In this document: piece after piece, positions 23,850-36,500 of the stretch | Layout: each line of letters opens with the position of its first letter | Position numbering within the stretch: position 1 is the stretch's first letter | From: Enoplolaimus lenunculus | Taxonomy: Eukaryota; Nematoda; Enoplea; Enoplida; Thoracostomopsidae | NCBI GenBank assembly: GCA_030248215.1 | Contig: JASANG010000606.1 | Location: forward strand, 124,001 to 188,000 | Reading direction: 5' to 3' | Length of the DNA stretch: 64,000 nucleotides | Notes under the pieces: generated by a model | What the model saw: the letters and a program-made list of their open reading frames with translations, nothing else | The model's database searches: none | What the model was told of the DNA's origin: nothing | Made by a program: the position numbers and the translations under genes

Positions 23850-24050
23850 CTGACCCGAATAAGAGGGGGACTGATATTTATTTGACCTCTCCAGAGGGAA
23901 CTCCCCATTGTTACTCGGTTACAGACTGTTATTTATTTTAACCCGCCCTCCGCCGTCCTTCTTTAATGATATATATTTGGTACTGCAACTGTCCGTTGAA
24001 TTAAACGTTTAGGGCGATAATGCAATGATATACTTAGGAATTGTCGCCAC
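23850..24050 (+). repeat. Partial copy of the GACCCGAATAAGAGG repeat
   Basis: This shares GACCCGAATAAGAGGGGGAC, GATATTTATTTG and the GATATATAT block. It stops after the GGGCGATAATGCAATG segment. Confidence 0.65.
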
Positions 24051-24419
24051 CATATTTAAACAGAGTCTAAAAGGTCGATTTCACACATTTTGTTTGGAAT
24101 TAAAGGCTAAAAAATTGTCCTTATAAACTGTATTTTAAGCGAATATTTTCCAAGCTAAATCGTTCCGCGTCTGAAAAATAACTTTAATTTTGAACCAAAT
24201 TAATAATCAAAATGAACCTTGAATATAAAACATTGTAGCAATTTTGCGGTTCGCTTTATGTTTCTGAATTATAAATAGTTAAGACGGTTTTAATGTTTTT
24301 GATGGGTTTTTTCTAGCTTCAACCGCTTCACCAAGCTGGTGGTTGATCCAAGAATCTAGTAAAGTCTGACTAAACTAATTTACATTTAAATAAATCGTTT
24401 GGTTTAAAGAAAATAATTT

Positions 24420-25190
24420 TGTTAAACATGTGCTGAAACCGCTACCTGTATGTGAACCGATTATTGACGTGAAAAACATCGTTTGGGTGAAACCAGCCTT
24501 GGGGTGAAAGCAATAGTTTGGGTAAAGCCAACTGTTGGGATGAAACCAGCGTTTGGGATGAAACAAACCGTTCGCGCGAAACCAAATTTTAGGGTGAACC
24601 AACGCTGAAAAGAAATAAACCACTAGAGTAAACATAAAACCAACCGTTGGTTGAATCCAACGGTTTGGGTGAAATCAAGTATTGAGGCGAAAGCGTGGGT
24701 GAAAGCAACCACTAGAGTGAAACCAACCATTGTGGTGTAATGAAGCGTTGGTTTGGATGGGGTGATTAAACGTTGCGGTGAAAACAGCCATTGGCGTGAA
24801 ACAACCGGTGGAGATTGAAACCAACAGTCGGGGTCAAACCAGCCATTGATGCGAATTAACTATTGTGGTGAAATCAACCGTTGTGAATAAATAATCACGT
24901 TGGGGTTAAACTGATCGTTGTGACAAAAGGACCGAACATTATGGGATGAAACCAAACGTTGCAGTGAAAGCAACCATTGGCGTGAAACTAACCGTTACGG
25001 TGAAACCACCATTCGGAGTGAAAGTAATCATTAGAGTGAAAGCGACCAAATGCTATGATAGAAACCAACCGTTGGGGTGAAACCAGTCGTTGGGTGAAAC
25101 GAACCCTTGGAGTGAAATTAACGGCGTGATGTTAACCAACCGTTGAGGTAAATAAAATGGTTGGGGTGAAACCAAGGATTGATGTTATTA
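24420..25190. repeat. Minisatellite, about 16-18-bp unit AACCAACCGTTGGGGTGA
   Basis: About 40 degenerate units fill 770 bp. CCAACCGTTGG is itself palindromic, so the array can form many small hairpins. It is transcriptionally silent as far as the sequence shows. Confidence 0.88.
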
Positions 25191-26129
25191 GAGAATAAAT
25201 TTTTGTGGACCAATTTAGCGAAAGTGTTAAGATAAAGTATGTTGTGCATCATATGACAGCGAAATATCAGTAAAGCAGTTTCTTGAGACACTTAAAACAA
25301 AATGTACAAAATAAATTGAAAAAAAAAAGCTTTTCGCTCGAAAGAATCTATGTTGTTAAGTAACCACGAGTATCGAATATACAAAAACACACAACTAAAG
25401 TTTAAAAAGTGCTGCCTGTTGTCAAAATCGCACAATTTCTAATGACAATAATTAAGAATTTTTCCGTTTTATTAACACTAGTCAACGTGGTTGCAACATT
25501 TGCATCCTTAAATGTTGGCAACTGTAGGCAACACTGGATAGGTTTGAAATATCGCCATTAATTAATTCGAATCCGTTCTTTCAATTACATTTCAAACACG
25601 TAAACAAAAGCTGGGACGCCGCCCAAATTACGTAAGTGGGGCCTTCCAGCTTTAATAATATTAATAATGTTGATGTGTAGTTTACTACCTTACTTACTTG
25701 AAACCGTGTTAGCCCATAGTGTTTTAGAACGAACCATTAATATAGAATCGTCCGTATCGTGTCAATTTTGCGCTCAGGTTTGAAACCGATGGAACAACTG
25801 AATTCAACGAGCCAATAACAATACTACGAGTTCCCGAGTTTTCACTGGACTAAAAACGCAATTGTCTGCGTTCGGAGTTACAAGAGTCGATCCGAAAATA
25901 CCGAAATACCTAAACGCTAAGCGGTATCTAGTGCAATATGGAATAGTGAAACAACCTAGCGAAAGAAACGAGCCAGACTTTATATACGCAATCGTGGTTC
26001 TAAATACAAAGTTTTTTGTTTCCGTCCGGTTCCTTAACTTTTAGGGGACGCAGTCTGTCACCACCTCGTGCTGCGCTTTTGTGCCAGTGCTTAATTAAAG
26101 CACAAGAAACGTTCGTTGGCACAACAGCC

Positions 26130-26331
26130 GGCTAATGTAAAGAACAGGGGCGGAACAGTATTATAAGCATATTTCTAAACCTAAGCCTAACCTAAGCGTA
26201 AGAATGAGCATATTCTTAAACCTAAGCCTAAGCCTAAGCCTAAGCCAAGCAACAAATTAGTCTAAAGCTTAAGCTTACTCTATTGCAGTCCCACAGAAAA
26301 GCGTTCCGCCTCTGATCTTTACATGAGCCAA
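26130..26331 (-). mobile_element. MITE with TTAGGC-like core
   Basis: The left end GGCTAATGTAAAGAACAGGG pairs with the right end CCGCCTCTGATCTTTACATG. Between them lie uninterrupted CCTAAG hexamers (GCCTAAGCCTAAGCCTAAGC). Orientation is opposite to the copies at 9614-9795 and 38901-39108. Confidence 0.85.
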
Positions 26332-26691
26332 ACTGCCAGACACCAGTTTTAGTTTTATTGGCTTTTTTGTTGTTGATTAGCTGTGATTTATATCAGAACG
26401 GCAAAAACACTACACATTTAGACCAATGTCAAAAAAAGGTAACTAGATGTATAATATATATTAATACAAGTAAAATATATATAGCTTCATTATTATTTAT
26501 TAACCTAAATGCTTCGTTGAAGAACAACAAACGCTACCAATCAGCTTAACATATACCTTATTTCTTCAATTATATGTCCCTGGTTTGTGTCCGCCTTCGA
26601 ACAGCAAAGTGGAAAACTTACATAAACTATTGACGATGTAAGACGTTTATCATTTGAATGCTTCGTTGGTTTCGTGGTAATATCGATTGCG

Positions 26692-26842
26692 ATGCAAACG
26701 CGATCAATGGACATTTGGGCAACACCTGTTATACCGTTGCAGATTCCACCGCATATTCTCAACGGTACCTTGTACGCAGAGAATTTGTCGGTCAAAGCGT
26801 CCGACTGTTACTCGTATTTGTCGTCACCCAAGCATTCTCCGC
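26692..26842 (+). CDS. Candidate exon, product unrecognised
   Basis: An ATG in good context (G at -3) opens 50 codons reading MQTRSMDIWATPVIP and later LNGTLYAENLSVKASDCY, with two potential N-glycosylation sites. It ends at a strong donor (CCGC followed by GTAAGT) in phase 1, matching the next candidate exon at 27703. No family was recognised. This patch is GC-richer than its surroundings, and other frames on both strands are also open. One of these is a minus-strand frame ending at its own GTAAGT donor near 26594, so strand choice is uncertain. It may belong upstream of the 27703 exon or to nothing. Confidence 0.3.
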
Positions 26843-27702
26843 GTAAGTTGTAACGAATGCCAAGGCGTAGCCAGCACTTTTTTGTTTGGAAAAAGAATAC
26901 CTTCAACTAAAAGTTCTTGCGAGTGAGCATAGAGAGAGAGAGTGAAAATAGTTTTAACCTTTTCATGTTATTCTACAGCCTGCAAAAATGCGGTTTTGAA
27001 ACCTTTTCAGGAATTTCAGTCGAAAACATTACCCCAAATGCTCTTTGTATACGGCACTACTAAATATGCGTCCGATTCTTTAGTGAAACTACACTTAATC
27101 TGCGTAGCACTTTATCGCCAGCTGGTGATAGGTCGTGTAACTTTCTAACTAAACAATGATGTTCTTTCAAACTGAACGTTATTTCAGATTAAACTGTACC
27201 GTGTTTCGCTGAATTTCAGTTCCACAGTTCTCAAAAAACATAGCTTATTTGAGGACATTTTACTGATTGTCGTTAGATGATGCGCAAAATGAGAATACTA
27301 CCACTACGTTGTATTATAACCCACAAGTTAAAATTAGATTTCAATTTTGCTCAGAAATATACCTCTGTTTTAAAGAACGTCTGTTTGCGTATTGTTTTAC
27401 AGCTCAAACACTGTAAATTTTAATCGCAGTTGATATATTGTTCACTTTTTGAAAATTTGTCTGGTTTGGATCACAACAAGATTCAAAAAAGTGTTTGCAT
27501 TTTTAAAATGTGCGCGCTTGAACCGTTTATTTTCATATACGTTTCCAGGTATCAAGGTAAGTTTCTACGTTGGTTTCAAACTTGGTCTGTAGGAGTTAGT
27601 CAGTTTGTAAACCAATCGCCAACCGACTGGTGATAGGTGGTATACACATTTGAAAATATGGACTCTGATAATGATAAGTATGAAAATCCTTATATGTTAC
27701 AG

Positions 27703-27978
27703 ATTCTACATGGCGTTTATGGTCCAAAACGGTTGCTTCTGCTTTAACAGCCATTCATGAACACATCTCCTTAGTCCATCAACTTGATCCATGCAGGCTA
27801 TTAGCGACTTGTTGTTGCGAACGAGATCAATCTTACGCAGACGCTCGCTACACTTTAGACCGCTCCGTTGGAAATCCGGTCGCCAGTTGTGATTTCACTG
27901 ACATCAGGCGTCATCCATACCAACAGCGCGACCCAACAATTTCTCCGATACATGATCGTAAAAGGCGTAAACAGAAAT
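27703..27978 (+). CDS. Candidate internal exon, product unrecognised
   Basis: Acceptor TATGTTACAG and donor AAAT followed by GTAAGC bound 276 bases with a single frame open throughout (91 full codons) and no ATG start. Both ends are phase 1. The peptide includes HEHISLVHQLDPCRLLAT, a CCC triplet, and a basic end reading HDRKRRKQK. The composition is more codon-like than the neighbourhood. No domain was recognised. Phase links it to 26842 on the left and to 32568 or 55150 on the right, so it could be a far-upstream exon of the phosphatase gene. In DNA this AT-rich, open frames of this length also occur by chance. Confidence 0.4.
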
Positions 27979-29752
27979 GTAAGCCATTTTATTGTGTTTG
28001 AACGCAAAAGATATCACTGTGGTCACGCTATTATTATTTCTCATGACGTTTTATTCTATGTTGCGTCATGCCCCGACACTGTCCGGTGCCGTACTCCTAC
28101 GCCGTCTGTCGCTGTAGGCCTATGAATACAAACCTTTAATAAAAAAGTTTGACCTTCGACGCCGCACAACAAATTTACCACGCTCCTTATAGCAGATAAA
28201 GTACTGTAAAGCAAAGGATTTGCCGTCAGGACCGCAATTAAATTGAGTAACTATGATTTCAATTTTTTAAATCCATAATGATAACTGTTAGAGCCAATCG
28301 TCGAACCTAATTAGCGCTGGTTACGTTTTTAGCTGATGATTTGTGTCGTTCACTAAATATGTTTACCTAAAAAATTTGTCTATTTTAATCGGGTACTGGC
28401 ACTGAAGTGAGACTTACCTTATTAATATTTGAAAAATCAATATTTCTGTGCGTTTTTGTGCATAATGTTTCTGAGCTTCAATATGTCGAGCAAAAACTAC
28501 TGATTTATTTAAAATAGTTGTAGAAACCTTTATAATTTGCAAACCAACACTCGATTATTGCTAGAAATACGAATAGTTAAGTGAAAAATGTTTATTTTTG
28601 TTTAAAACAATAAAAATGTAGGTTTGTGTAGACCATTATCAGCGTGCTTTGTGTTTGTGATTAGGCTCAAAATTGTTCTATTTTTTCATCGATACAAACA
28701 GAAGGAACACTTCTAAGAAAAAGCATGCTCAGGTATTAAGTGGAATTCTAATTCTCTAGTCTTCTACCTGGAAACCGGTAAATTTATGAGTGACTGTTCG
28801 CTTTAAAATTGCAAAACGTTACATTTGTCTTCGATTGAAATCTATGGATGCGGATTTATTTCTTGAAATCAGGGAAACATAACTAACTTAAAGATTTCTG
28901 AATAAACAGCGAGCTAAGTTATACAAATAAACTGGACCAAAAAGCGTTTGTTTGACACTCAATGCCAAATTAAAATGTTTGTTTTTCTGTGAACCAGACA
29001 GATAAGTGATATGACGTTTACAAAAACAAAATATATTTCTAAAGTACTACTTGGTTCCCACATGACGTGCTTATCAAAAAGGTTTTCTGTTTCAATTTGA
29101 GGTTCGTGGCTATTTTTTGCTACAAACGGTTTTACCGGTGCCAATCTACGACTATAAGCATACGGACGGAGCCACGGGCGTATCCAGGAGAGGGTCAGAG
29201 TTTAAGTCCCTTTTAAGGTATTTATCTGAGGACATTCAAGGATTTTTTCAGTTTGTGACACAAAAACCTTCCTTTGAATTTTTGATTGAACACAAATCAC
29301 TTCTCTGTCCCAATTTGTGGAATGTGAATACACCTATATATGTACAGCGAGCATCTTCTAAATTTTTTGTTTGGTTTCACGAAACAAAATATGTTTGGTG
29401 CATTAGGTAAACACGGTAATGTTCTATTTAAATATCCGCTGAATTTGCAAACACTAGAATTGTGTATTTTCCACGCCATTATCACACACAATTACCACAT
29501 TTACACCTATTGGTCTGTAGTTCTTATTAATTTCACTGGTTTAGCATAGTTCGAAACGTAGCTGAGTGACCAACACTGGCTTGTCGCCCTTAGCAAAGTT
29601 TGCCCCACACCCTTGAAAAGTTTTAGACTGAGTCAATCAAAAAATTTTGCTCTAAAATAATGAATAGATTGCGGGCAAAAATTCAATGCTCAGCTTGCGC
29701 CTAATTACTTAGAAATGGCATTGCAAAATTTGACCACAGAATCGCCGGCCAA

Positions 29753-29880
29753 GGGCCCATGCAAACAATAGGGGCTTGCCTACTAAACATAAAGCCTAAA
29801 CTTTTAGCCTAAACGTAAGCTTAGTGTAACTTCAAATCTTAAAGCCTAAGCCTGAGCCTGAGTTTAAGCTTCACGTAAGA
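29753..29880. mobile_element. TTAGGC-core MITE, second subfamily, partial
   Basis: This starts GGGCCCATGCAAACAATAGG and continues GGCTTGCCTACTAAAC into AAAGCCTAAAC-type hexamers. The end sequence differs from the GTAAAGNNCAGGGGCGG type but matches the element at 30556-30749. No matching right end was found. Confidence 0.5.
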
Positions 29881-30555
29881 TTACGTCTTTAAGTCCACCC
29901 AGTTCTTCTGTTTACCAGTCGGCAGACCCGATTCTTGACGAACCGTTTTTAGAATGCCAGCGAACTCGGTATTTGTTTACTTTCCTCAACATTATAAAAT
30001 TATTTCAATTACAGTTAAGCCTAAGCTTAAAGCCTAAGCGAAAGATAAAGCCTAAACCTAAGCTCAAGACTGTCAAACCCTATCCCTACTATTTCAATTA
30101 ATATGTGAGTTCGGACTGATTGTGGGAAGGAAAGTAAACAAGTACTGAGAACATGAGATTTAAGAAATTGAATTTTTGAGAATTATAGAATCTAACGATG
30201 TTTACCAGTAATTGTAGCATTAATTTTGCATTTCTAACTAAAAAATCACAATAGCAAAAATTGCCGCTGAAAAACACTTCTACGTATCGTTTATAGCAAA
30301 TTTGAGATACGTTTCCTGTTACTGTCACACCTTATTTTTATTGAAATCAATTTCAGTATTTTTTGAACATTTAAAATCGTAAGAAACCTTATAGAATTGG
30401 TAGTATCATAGTTTAAACTTGCCCTAAAACGGCTATTAGACTGAAACTCATTTGGACCACAGTTGATGGATGATTTCCTGGGACATAATTTTGTGCGAAT
30501 GTCTGCACGCACGAAAAATTTTACATCGTTTTATGCTGCACCAAAAGCTATAATT

Positions 30556-30749
30556 TTGGCCCATTTCGAGTATGGGGCCTGTCTACCGAAAAGCAGGGGT
30601 ACTAAAAACTTAAAAACAGCTAAGCTTAGTCTTAGGCGTAGGATTAAGCATACAATTAGGCTTTTAGGTTTATTCTATTCTTTGGTTTAGGTTTACAGTT
30701 AGGATTAGGCTTGTGGTTAGTAGGCAGGCCCCTACAGTTAACATGGGTC
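30556..30749. mobile_element. TTAGGC-core MITE, second subfamily
   Basis: The left end GGCCCATTTCGAGTATGGGG and right end GGCCCCTACAGTTAACATGG are imperfect inverted repeats. The interior is rich in CTTAGG and GGTTTAG hexamers. Confidence 0.6.
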
Positions 30750-32567
30750 GTCACTTTTATCCGGTGAAAGTCGTTCTGGGCAGGGTTTTATACGGCAGAC
30801 GAAGCCAAAAGTTGTCGAACTTAATAATTGAACTCGAGACACCATAAGACCCGGATAATTTTTCGAAAGGCTTTTCTTATAGTATGTTCGCGTGACAAGA
30901 GTTTGAAGCTGATTATTAAAAGTGAACCCAAAGTTTATTCAAATTTTGGTTAATATTTTAGCCAAATTTCAAGTCGTTGTTTTGGTTTTAAAGGCATAGT
31001 GTCTACTGGTGTTTTCTACCAGATAACCCCGGACGCTACTAAAAATGGTACGATGAGCCGAATTTTGAATTTATATACCGGAAGTAAAAAATGCGGGAAA
31101 AACATTACTTAGGAGAAATTATAAAACAAAATCAATGAAAACATTTAGAACTTTTTACATAAATTTCAGCGCACAAAAATCTGTTTAACTTTCACAATAA
31201 TTCATTGTCAATAGCACTGATTTTGAAACTTTTGTAAAAATTTATCCTTTCAAATTTATTTTCTTCGTTAAATAACCATCACGCGATACTTGCTGGGTGT
31301 AAGCATAGGCCATACCCTTAAACATGGATCAAAACTAAAAAATTTTATTCAAATTTCGAAAACGAAATGCGTTTGAAATCTCGCTCCAAAGCTAATTTAC
31401 TAATATATGACGGGGCCACCGTCAAATAATTTCTGGAACCATCACTTATCCACGCAAATATGCGCAGTTCTTTTGCTCGTGGTTCTTGTTTAGTCTTCTT
31501 CAGCACTAGTATTAATTTGATAAAAGGCAAAAAGGTTTCCCACACACTACTGTTTATTTTTCTAAGACAATGCTTAGGCTTAAACTCTGATACTTAGGGA
31601 TAAACTTGAAGTACCTTGATCGTTACGCCAAAAACACGTTTTCGAGCAAAAACAGCTGAAATTTGATTTCTTGGTAACTGGTCATTTGCTGTGATACCGC
31701 AGAAATTTTTAGATTGCACTGTGCAGGAAAAAAATTCATTTTTATCTCAAAGCGTTTGTTTATAAGGTGAAACCATACTGACAGGGCATATTATTTTAAG
31801 AACAAAATCATGTTGGGCATTATTAAACGAAACACAAATCGCGTTATGTTCGGAACAGAAGGCGAAAAATATTGCTATTTTTATGACAGAGCCATCTGCC
31901 AAATTGTATTATAGTTTGTTTTTTTATTTCTATGTGATTTCAAATATGTTTAATTTAGCTATCATTTGACTATAACATCGTTTAAATTTTAGAATTAATT
32001 TTGTTCCAGTGTAAACAAAGATAGCATTTGACAGATTATAATTCCAAACAAATTCTTATCAACAGTTTCACCGCGCGTTAACGAACGTCGCCGAGCGTTG
32101 CTGCAAGACACCGAGCGCCACTAGTAAAACGCGGGCAAAATTTTCCACAAGGCGGACCCAAGATAAAGTGGATGATGCATTAGATGCGCCGCGCAGCTCT
32201 GGGTAGGGTATTGTATAAAAAAATTTATTAATATAACGCGCGGCGACGTGCGGTGACGTGTAGCGTCGCGCAGCAAGTATATCTCCACCCTTACTTTTTT
32301 AATGTCCCAAAGCCTACTCTGTAACTGGCCATCGAAAAAACAGTGGATTTCAAAGCGTGCGGATAACAATGTTCAATTGAAACGTATTTTAACAATAAAT
32401 TCTGTCATTTTAGAACTGTTGCTTAGGTATGTCGCTTAAGCTCGCTATGTTATATTTTTATGGTTTAAGACGCATTTTAATTAGAGATAATAAAGGTATA
32501 TATAGTATCAATGCAAATTTTACTTTCTTTTGGTATAAATAATAATCGGTATTTTGAATTGCGGAAG

Positions 32568-32657
32568 CCGAATTTATGAAGAAAAGTCGGAGTTGTCCGT
32601 GTTGTTGCATTTTATGTTGCGTAAAATGTATGCAGTCGTCTTCGAAAAAAGCAAAAG
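32568..32657 (+). CDS. Candidate small exon encoding a cysteine cluster
   Basis: The frame reads EFMKKSRSCPCCCILCCVKC and then a serine/lysine stretch, ending at a strong donor (AAAAG followed by GTAAGA). Seven Cys fall in one 11-residue stretch within a basic context; this is the kind of sequence that is often palmitoylated near membranes. If entered from an acceptor at 32567 it is phase 1 at both ends, matching the exon ending at 27978. That acceptor is weak. Alternatively the ATG at 32576 starts a transcript, with TATAAATA about 40 bases upstream. No family was recognised. Confidence 0.35.
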
Positions 32658-33457
32658 GTAAGATTTATAAGTATGAACTAATTTGCATTATTTTTAATGG
32701 TTCGCCAAACTTCTGTGTTCAGTTGTTTAATTCTCGTGATTGTAGTTTAGCGATACTTGCATAAATTTGCGAAATACACGTTTTTATCTATATTATTAAA
32801 GCTCGAACGCCTCACATACGTAGTTTGGGCAGTGTTCCAGATTTTGAAATGATTGTTTCATATATAAAAAGACAGCAAATATATGCAAATCAGAACACTT
32901 TCTTAAAGAGTTTAATGAGGAATATTTTAGGCTTGCAAATTTGCAATCAAGTTGACTAGTATTTATGAAAAGCAAAATCCCGTCAAAGTCGCCTACATGC
33001 CGATACCTTTTCCTTTTGATGCGGCTAAAATGATTAACTTCGGTGCCTAACGGGGCCTAATTAAGGTGGTCGGAGGCCCGGGCACATGCGACAAGCAGAC
33101 CCTTTTATAAACCATCATCATTTTAACCAGCAGAGCTTAATGTGATGCATTTTAATAAAATAAATTGTACAAGAAGTGTGAAACAAAATTTGCGGCCCAG
33201 GGACTTTTTTACATTTGCGCTTAGAGAAGTCACTTATGATTCCACCGAAGGTTGAAAATTTTCTGAAGTCCAAGAATGGACGGTGCGGATCCCGTTCTTT
33301 CTTTTTTATATTTTCGACCACCCTATTTTACCTGAAATTTCTTTCAGTACACTCTTATTTTCGATTCTGACCACATGTTACGCGAGGAATAAACCTACCC
33401 GGTGGTCAAAGGTATTATTTAGGAGCAAGAATGCGCGAGTATATGAGTTTCCTTGAG

Positions 33458-33512
33458 ACGAAACTTATGACACTGTAGTCCAGCCGTGGTCCGGCAGGCT
33501 GACCTGTAGCCG
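33458..33512 (+). CDS. Candidate micro-exon, product unrecognised
   Basis: This is a 55-base open segment between TTTCCTTGAG and a GTAAGA donor, phase 1 in and phase 2 out, reading ETYDTVVQPWSGRLTCS. Its value is only that it joins the 32657 donor to the 45340 acceptor in frame. Chance is a fair alternative. Confidence 0.2.
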
Positions 33513-36500
33513 GTAAGAAGTTGCTGTATACTTAAAAAAAGCAGTCTAAAATACTTCGATGATGACGGACAAGGACTGTAGATAGAAGGCACTATAGTCT
33601 GAGAGCGCAGTTCCTGTCCTGAATACACCTAATCTGACTGGCTGACTACGCAACTTTCCATCGCACTACCATAAGTTTTGGATCGCCAAGGATAGGTGCA
33701 TAGGCTTAGCTCCCGCGTCCCACCAGAAACCATAAAATAAGATAAATCCGCAGGGCTTTCTCAACGTTTAGGAAAGCATTTTATATATACACCCTTGTAT
33801 ATAACTAGGCAGATGAACGCAATTAGTACTCGCCACAAATAAATTGGAACAGTGCGTGACATTTTTGTATCTTGAGTCGGTGATACTGGCCGTTGCTTTA
33901 TTATTGTACTATGATTTTGAAACGGATTTTTGGGCCTAAATTCCAAGTAGTTTTCATAAATACTGCGGTCGTGGTGTAAAGAAAGATGTAGAGAGAATTT
34001 GAGTTCCATAAATATTTCGAAGGTCAGTTTCTTATTTGTAAACTGATACCAAATGTGCAAAAACCTAAAATAAATCCCAATAGGAGTTGACATCAGAAAC
34101 CCCCTTTGCTATGCCTTTGGACTTCGGCTGTTGTTGAGGGGCCTTCAATCGGGGCTATCAATTGGGGGTTTGGAGGACTGCATAGTGGTTTTGCTGCCTT
34201 GTTATCCATTGAATGATATCGTCGGTTTTGGCTTTTTAAAATGTTCCTTTTAGGGGGAGGCCCCTGCGTTCGAGTATTACAAATGTCGAAACTAAAGTTA
34301 CATGCAATTAATTGCAAAATACCGAAACAAATACAGTCAACGTTAAGTACAGAAATAAATTCACATAATTCATCGTGAGTCAATCTGGTTTCGTTGCAAA
34401 AGGTTTATGCTTTCCGCGAGAACCAATTTCTTCGACTTTTTTGAACAAATCGGCTCCGAAATCCGTTCTTGATTTTACCTGCTTTAAAAGCATGTACGCA
34501 AGCTTGCGAACTGCAACCATTTAGAAAATAGGTTTAGTATAAAGTAAACGAAAAGATTGATGATGGTTGTTGGGTATGTACAAAAGTTTCGCCGGTGAGC
34601 CTTGTCATTATACTTTTGTTGAACCTAAACCACTTTTAATACCTGACTGGTCCGTACGTTTGTGACATTCAGTTAGCAAAGGCCATTTTAAGTCGATTTA
34701 ATACGATTTTTTTGTACCTGAGTTTGATTTTATATTCGGTGTTTTATATTTGTGGGCCACGTTAATAAACCGGAGCATTTGGTCTTTGTTGCGCAATTGA
34801 TTGCATTGTGTGTATTGAAAAAAATTGCATTTCATTTAAAGCTTTATGATTTGTAAGAATGCTAAACTTATCTTAAATATCATGGATTTGTTACTGTACA
34901 GCATCGTACAACTAAAAGCAGGTTGCAACCGGAAGTGAAAAAGTACCGGAGCTTGAAGTCAACAAAATTTGCCGAAGCCCGTGGAGTTGAAAAAGGAGGC
35001 GAGGCGAAATTGTGTAGTAGGCAGTGCATTATAATTGGCGGAGGTACGGAATATGGACCCCACCCTAACAATTTAATAAAAAATAGTTCATTTTATAGAT
35101 TTCGACGCACTGAGTCCAACGGTGCCATTTTGAGCTCTACAGGGTCCCCAGTTCTATAGTGATGGCCCTTTAAATTTTAACTTTTTACCATATAAAACAT
35201 GTACAAACAACAATCAAGGACAACCGAAATGACCCCAGTAGGGCAGTAGTAGTTGTCGCAGCATTGACCGGCGGAGGATTTTTAGTCTAGCAAGATTGCT
35301 AGACGCTCATCTCGGTGTTCTGATGTTTAAAAAATAACAAAATTATATTGGAAATGCAGGAATCACTTGAATATTAATAGACGGTGTAATAAAGCTACGT
35401 GTCAAAATTATAAGAACTTCTCGTATGTTTAAACAGTGTAATGTTTGACACATTTGGGGTTTAGATAGTTTTCTCAATATATACAGGGGCATAGCAGCGG
35501 ACGCACCAATAGGAGCCACACACCTTCAGGAACGTGGTACACAATAGTGGAAAAATTCTCAAAAGCGACACAGATGAGAAGCCAATCACAATTTTAGCAT
35601 TAAATCTTGATACAAAATTTTGGTTTTGAGAGTTTGCCGACAGCGTCGTCCCACCTTCTACTAATGTTGAACCATAAATAAATATACGGTTTTGACATTT
35701 TGACATTAGTCGAAGTGGAGCTTGAATACATTTATACTTTGTAAATTACTTGATGCTACTAGTTTTGTAAATTTTCGCCGAACTCTGTTAATTCATTTCT
35801 TAGTTTTGGCTGGATGTACGATTGGCAATCTATTTTCCACGTTAAACTGTATTGATTTGGAGTCTACTTTGCGTTTGTATCCTGGAATACACTTAGCACT
35901 CATTTCGAAATAGCATAGCACCCATAGTTTTTGCAATTTGCTGTGTTTTTTGAGCCAAAATTGAAAAATCTGTCCTGTAGAAACAAGTTGATTCATAAAT
36001 TTCGGCCCAAACAGCCGATCGCATGAATTTTTTAACGGTATGGTGGACATTAAGATTGCGGTATCATCTTAGGAAAATCCTGAACTATAGCACTATGCTT
36101 CCAGGAGCACAGCTACTATTTCAGTTCGACAAACAATGGCAGATCCATGGGGGTACCCCGGCCGTGCCCCCCAACAGCATCTCGACAAAAATTATATAGA
36201 GTGTCAATTGCTGTTCTACGCTGTTTATTTCTCTGTTTTATACGCAATAGCATAAGCAGCTGCCTTTAAATTTTTGCCTGTTTAAAACCAAATCCGAGCT
36301 TATGTTGCCACCCCGTTGTTTAGATCTAGATTGCGTTGATGCGTTAGTTTTATTTGTGATTCATCTCAATTGAACGAACGTAAAGAAGTCAATTTTAGGG
36401 CAATATTTCGTGGTTTGTGTGTTGGTCAAAAATAACTAGATCCATAGGCTGAGAGTTCGATCCCCGCTCTAGCCTGCTTTTCCAGCTGCTTAGTAGAAAG

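Larger units (their letters stand above)
12922..26691. other. Gene-poor spacer rich in repeats
   Basis: No conserved gene was recognised on either strand. Named repeats lie at 15172-15731, 16478-16672, 17213-17598, 19431-19724, 20855-20935, 21655-22112, 23003-24050, 24420-25190 and 26130-26331. Gaps such as 18000-19400 and 22150-23000 hold only short open frames of the length expected by chance. A relic with GGGGGGCAAAATTTC and a neighbouring TTTCAGGAGAGG motif at 13900-14040 resembles sequence near 51600 and 63360-63480. Confidence 0.6.

Noticed and set aside
27430-27556. Exon-like segment between CGCAG and GTAAGT (plus strand)
   Set aside because: Incoming phase 0 fits no neighbour, and the peptide is Cys/Phe/Ile-rich as expected from random AT-rich DNA.
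31345-31590. Minus-strand open frame of about 81 codons ending at AATAAA
   Set aside because: No start, no good splice acceptor and no upstream partner exon; open frames of this length are common here by chance.
34380-34520. 46-codon minus-strand frame starting MVAVRKLAYMLLKQVK
   Set aside because: It looks helical and basic, but no family was recognised and nothing supports transcription.
36425-36480. tRNA B-box-like GAGTTCGATCCCCGCTC
   Set aside because: No A-box or cloverleaf at the right distance upstream.
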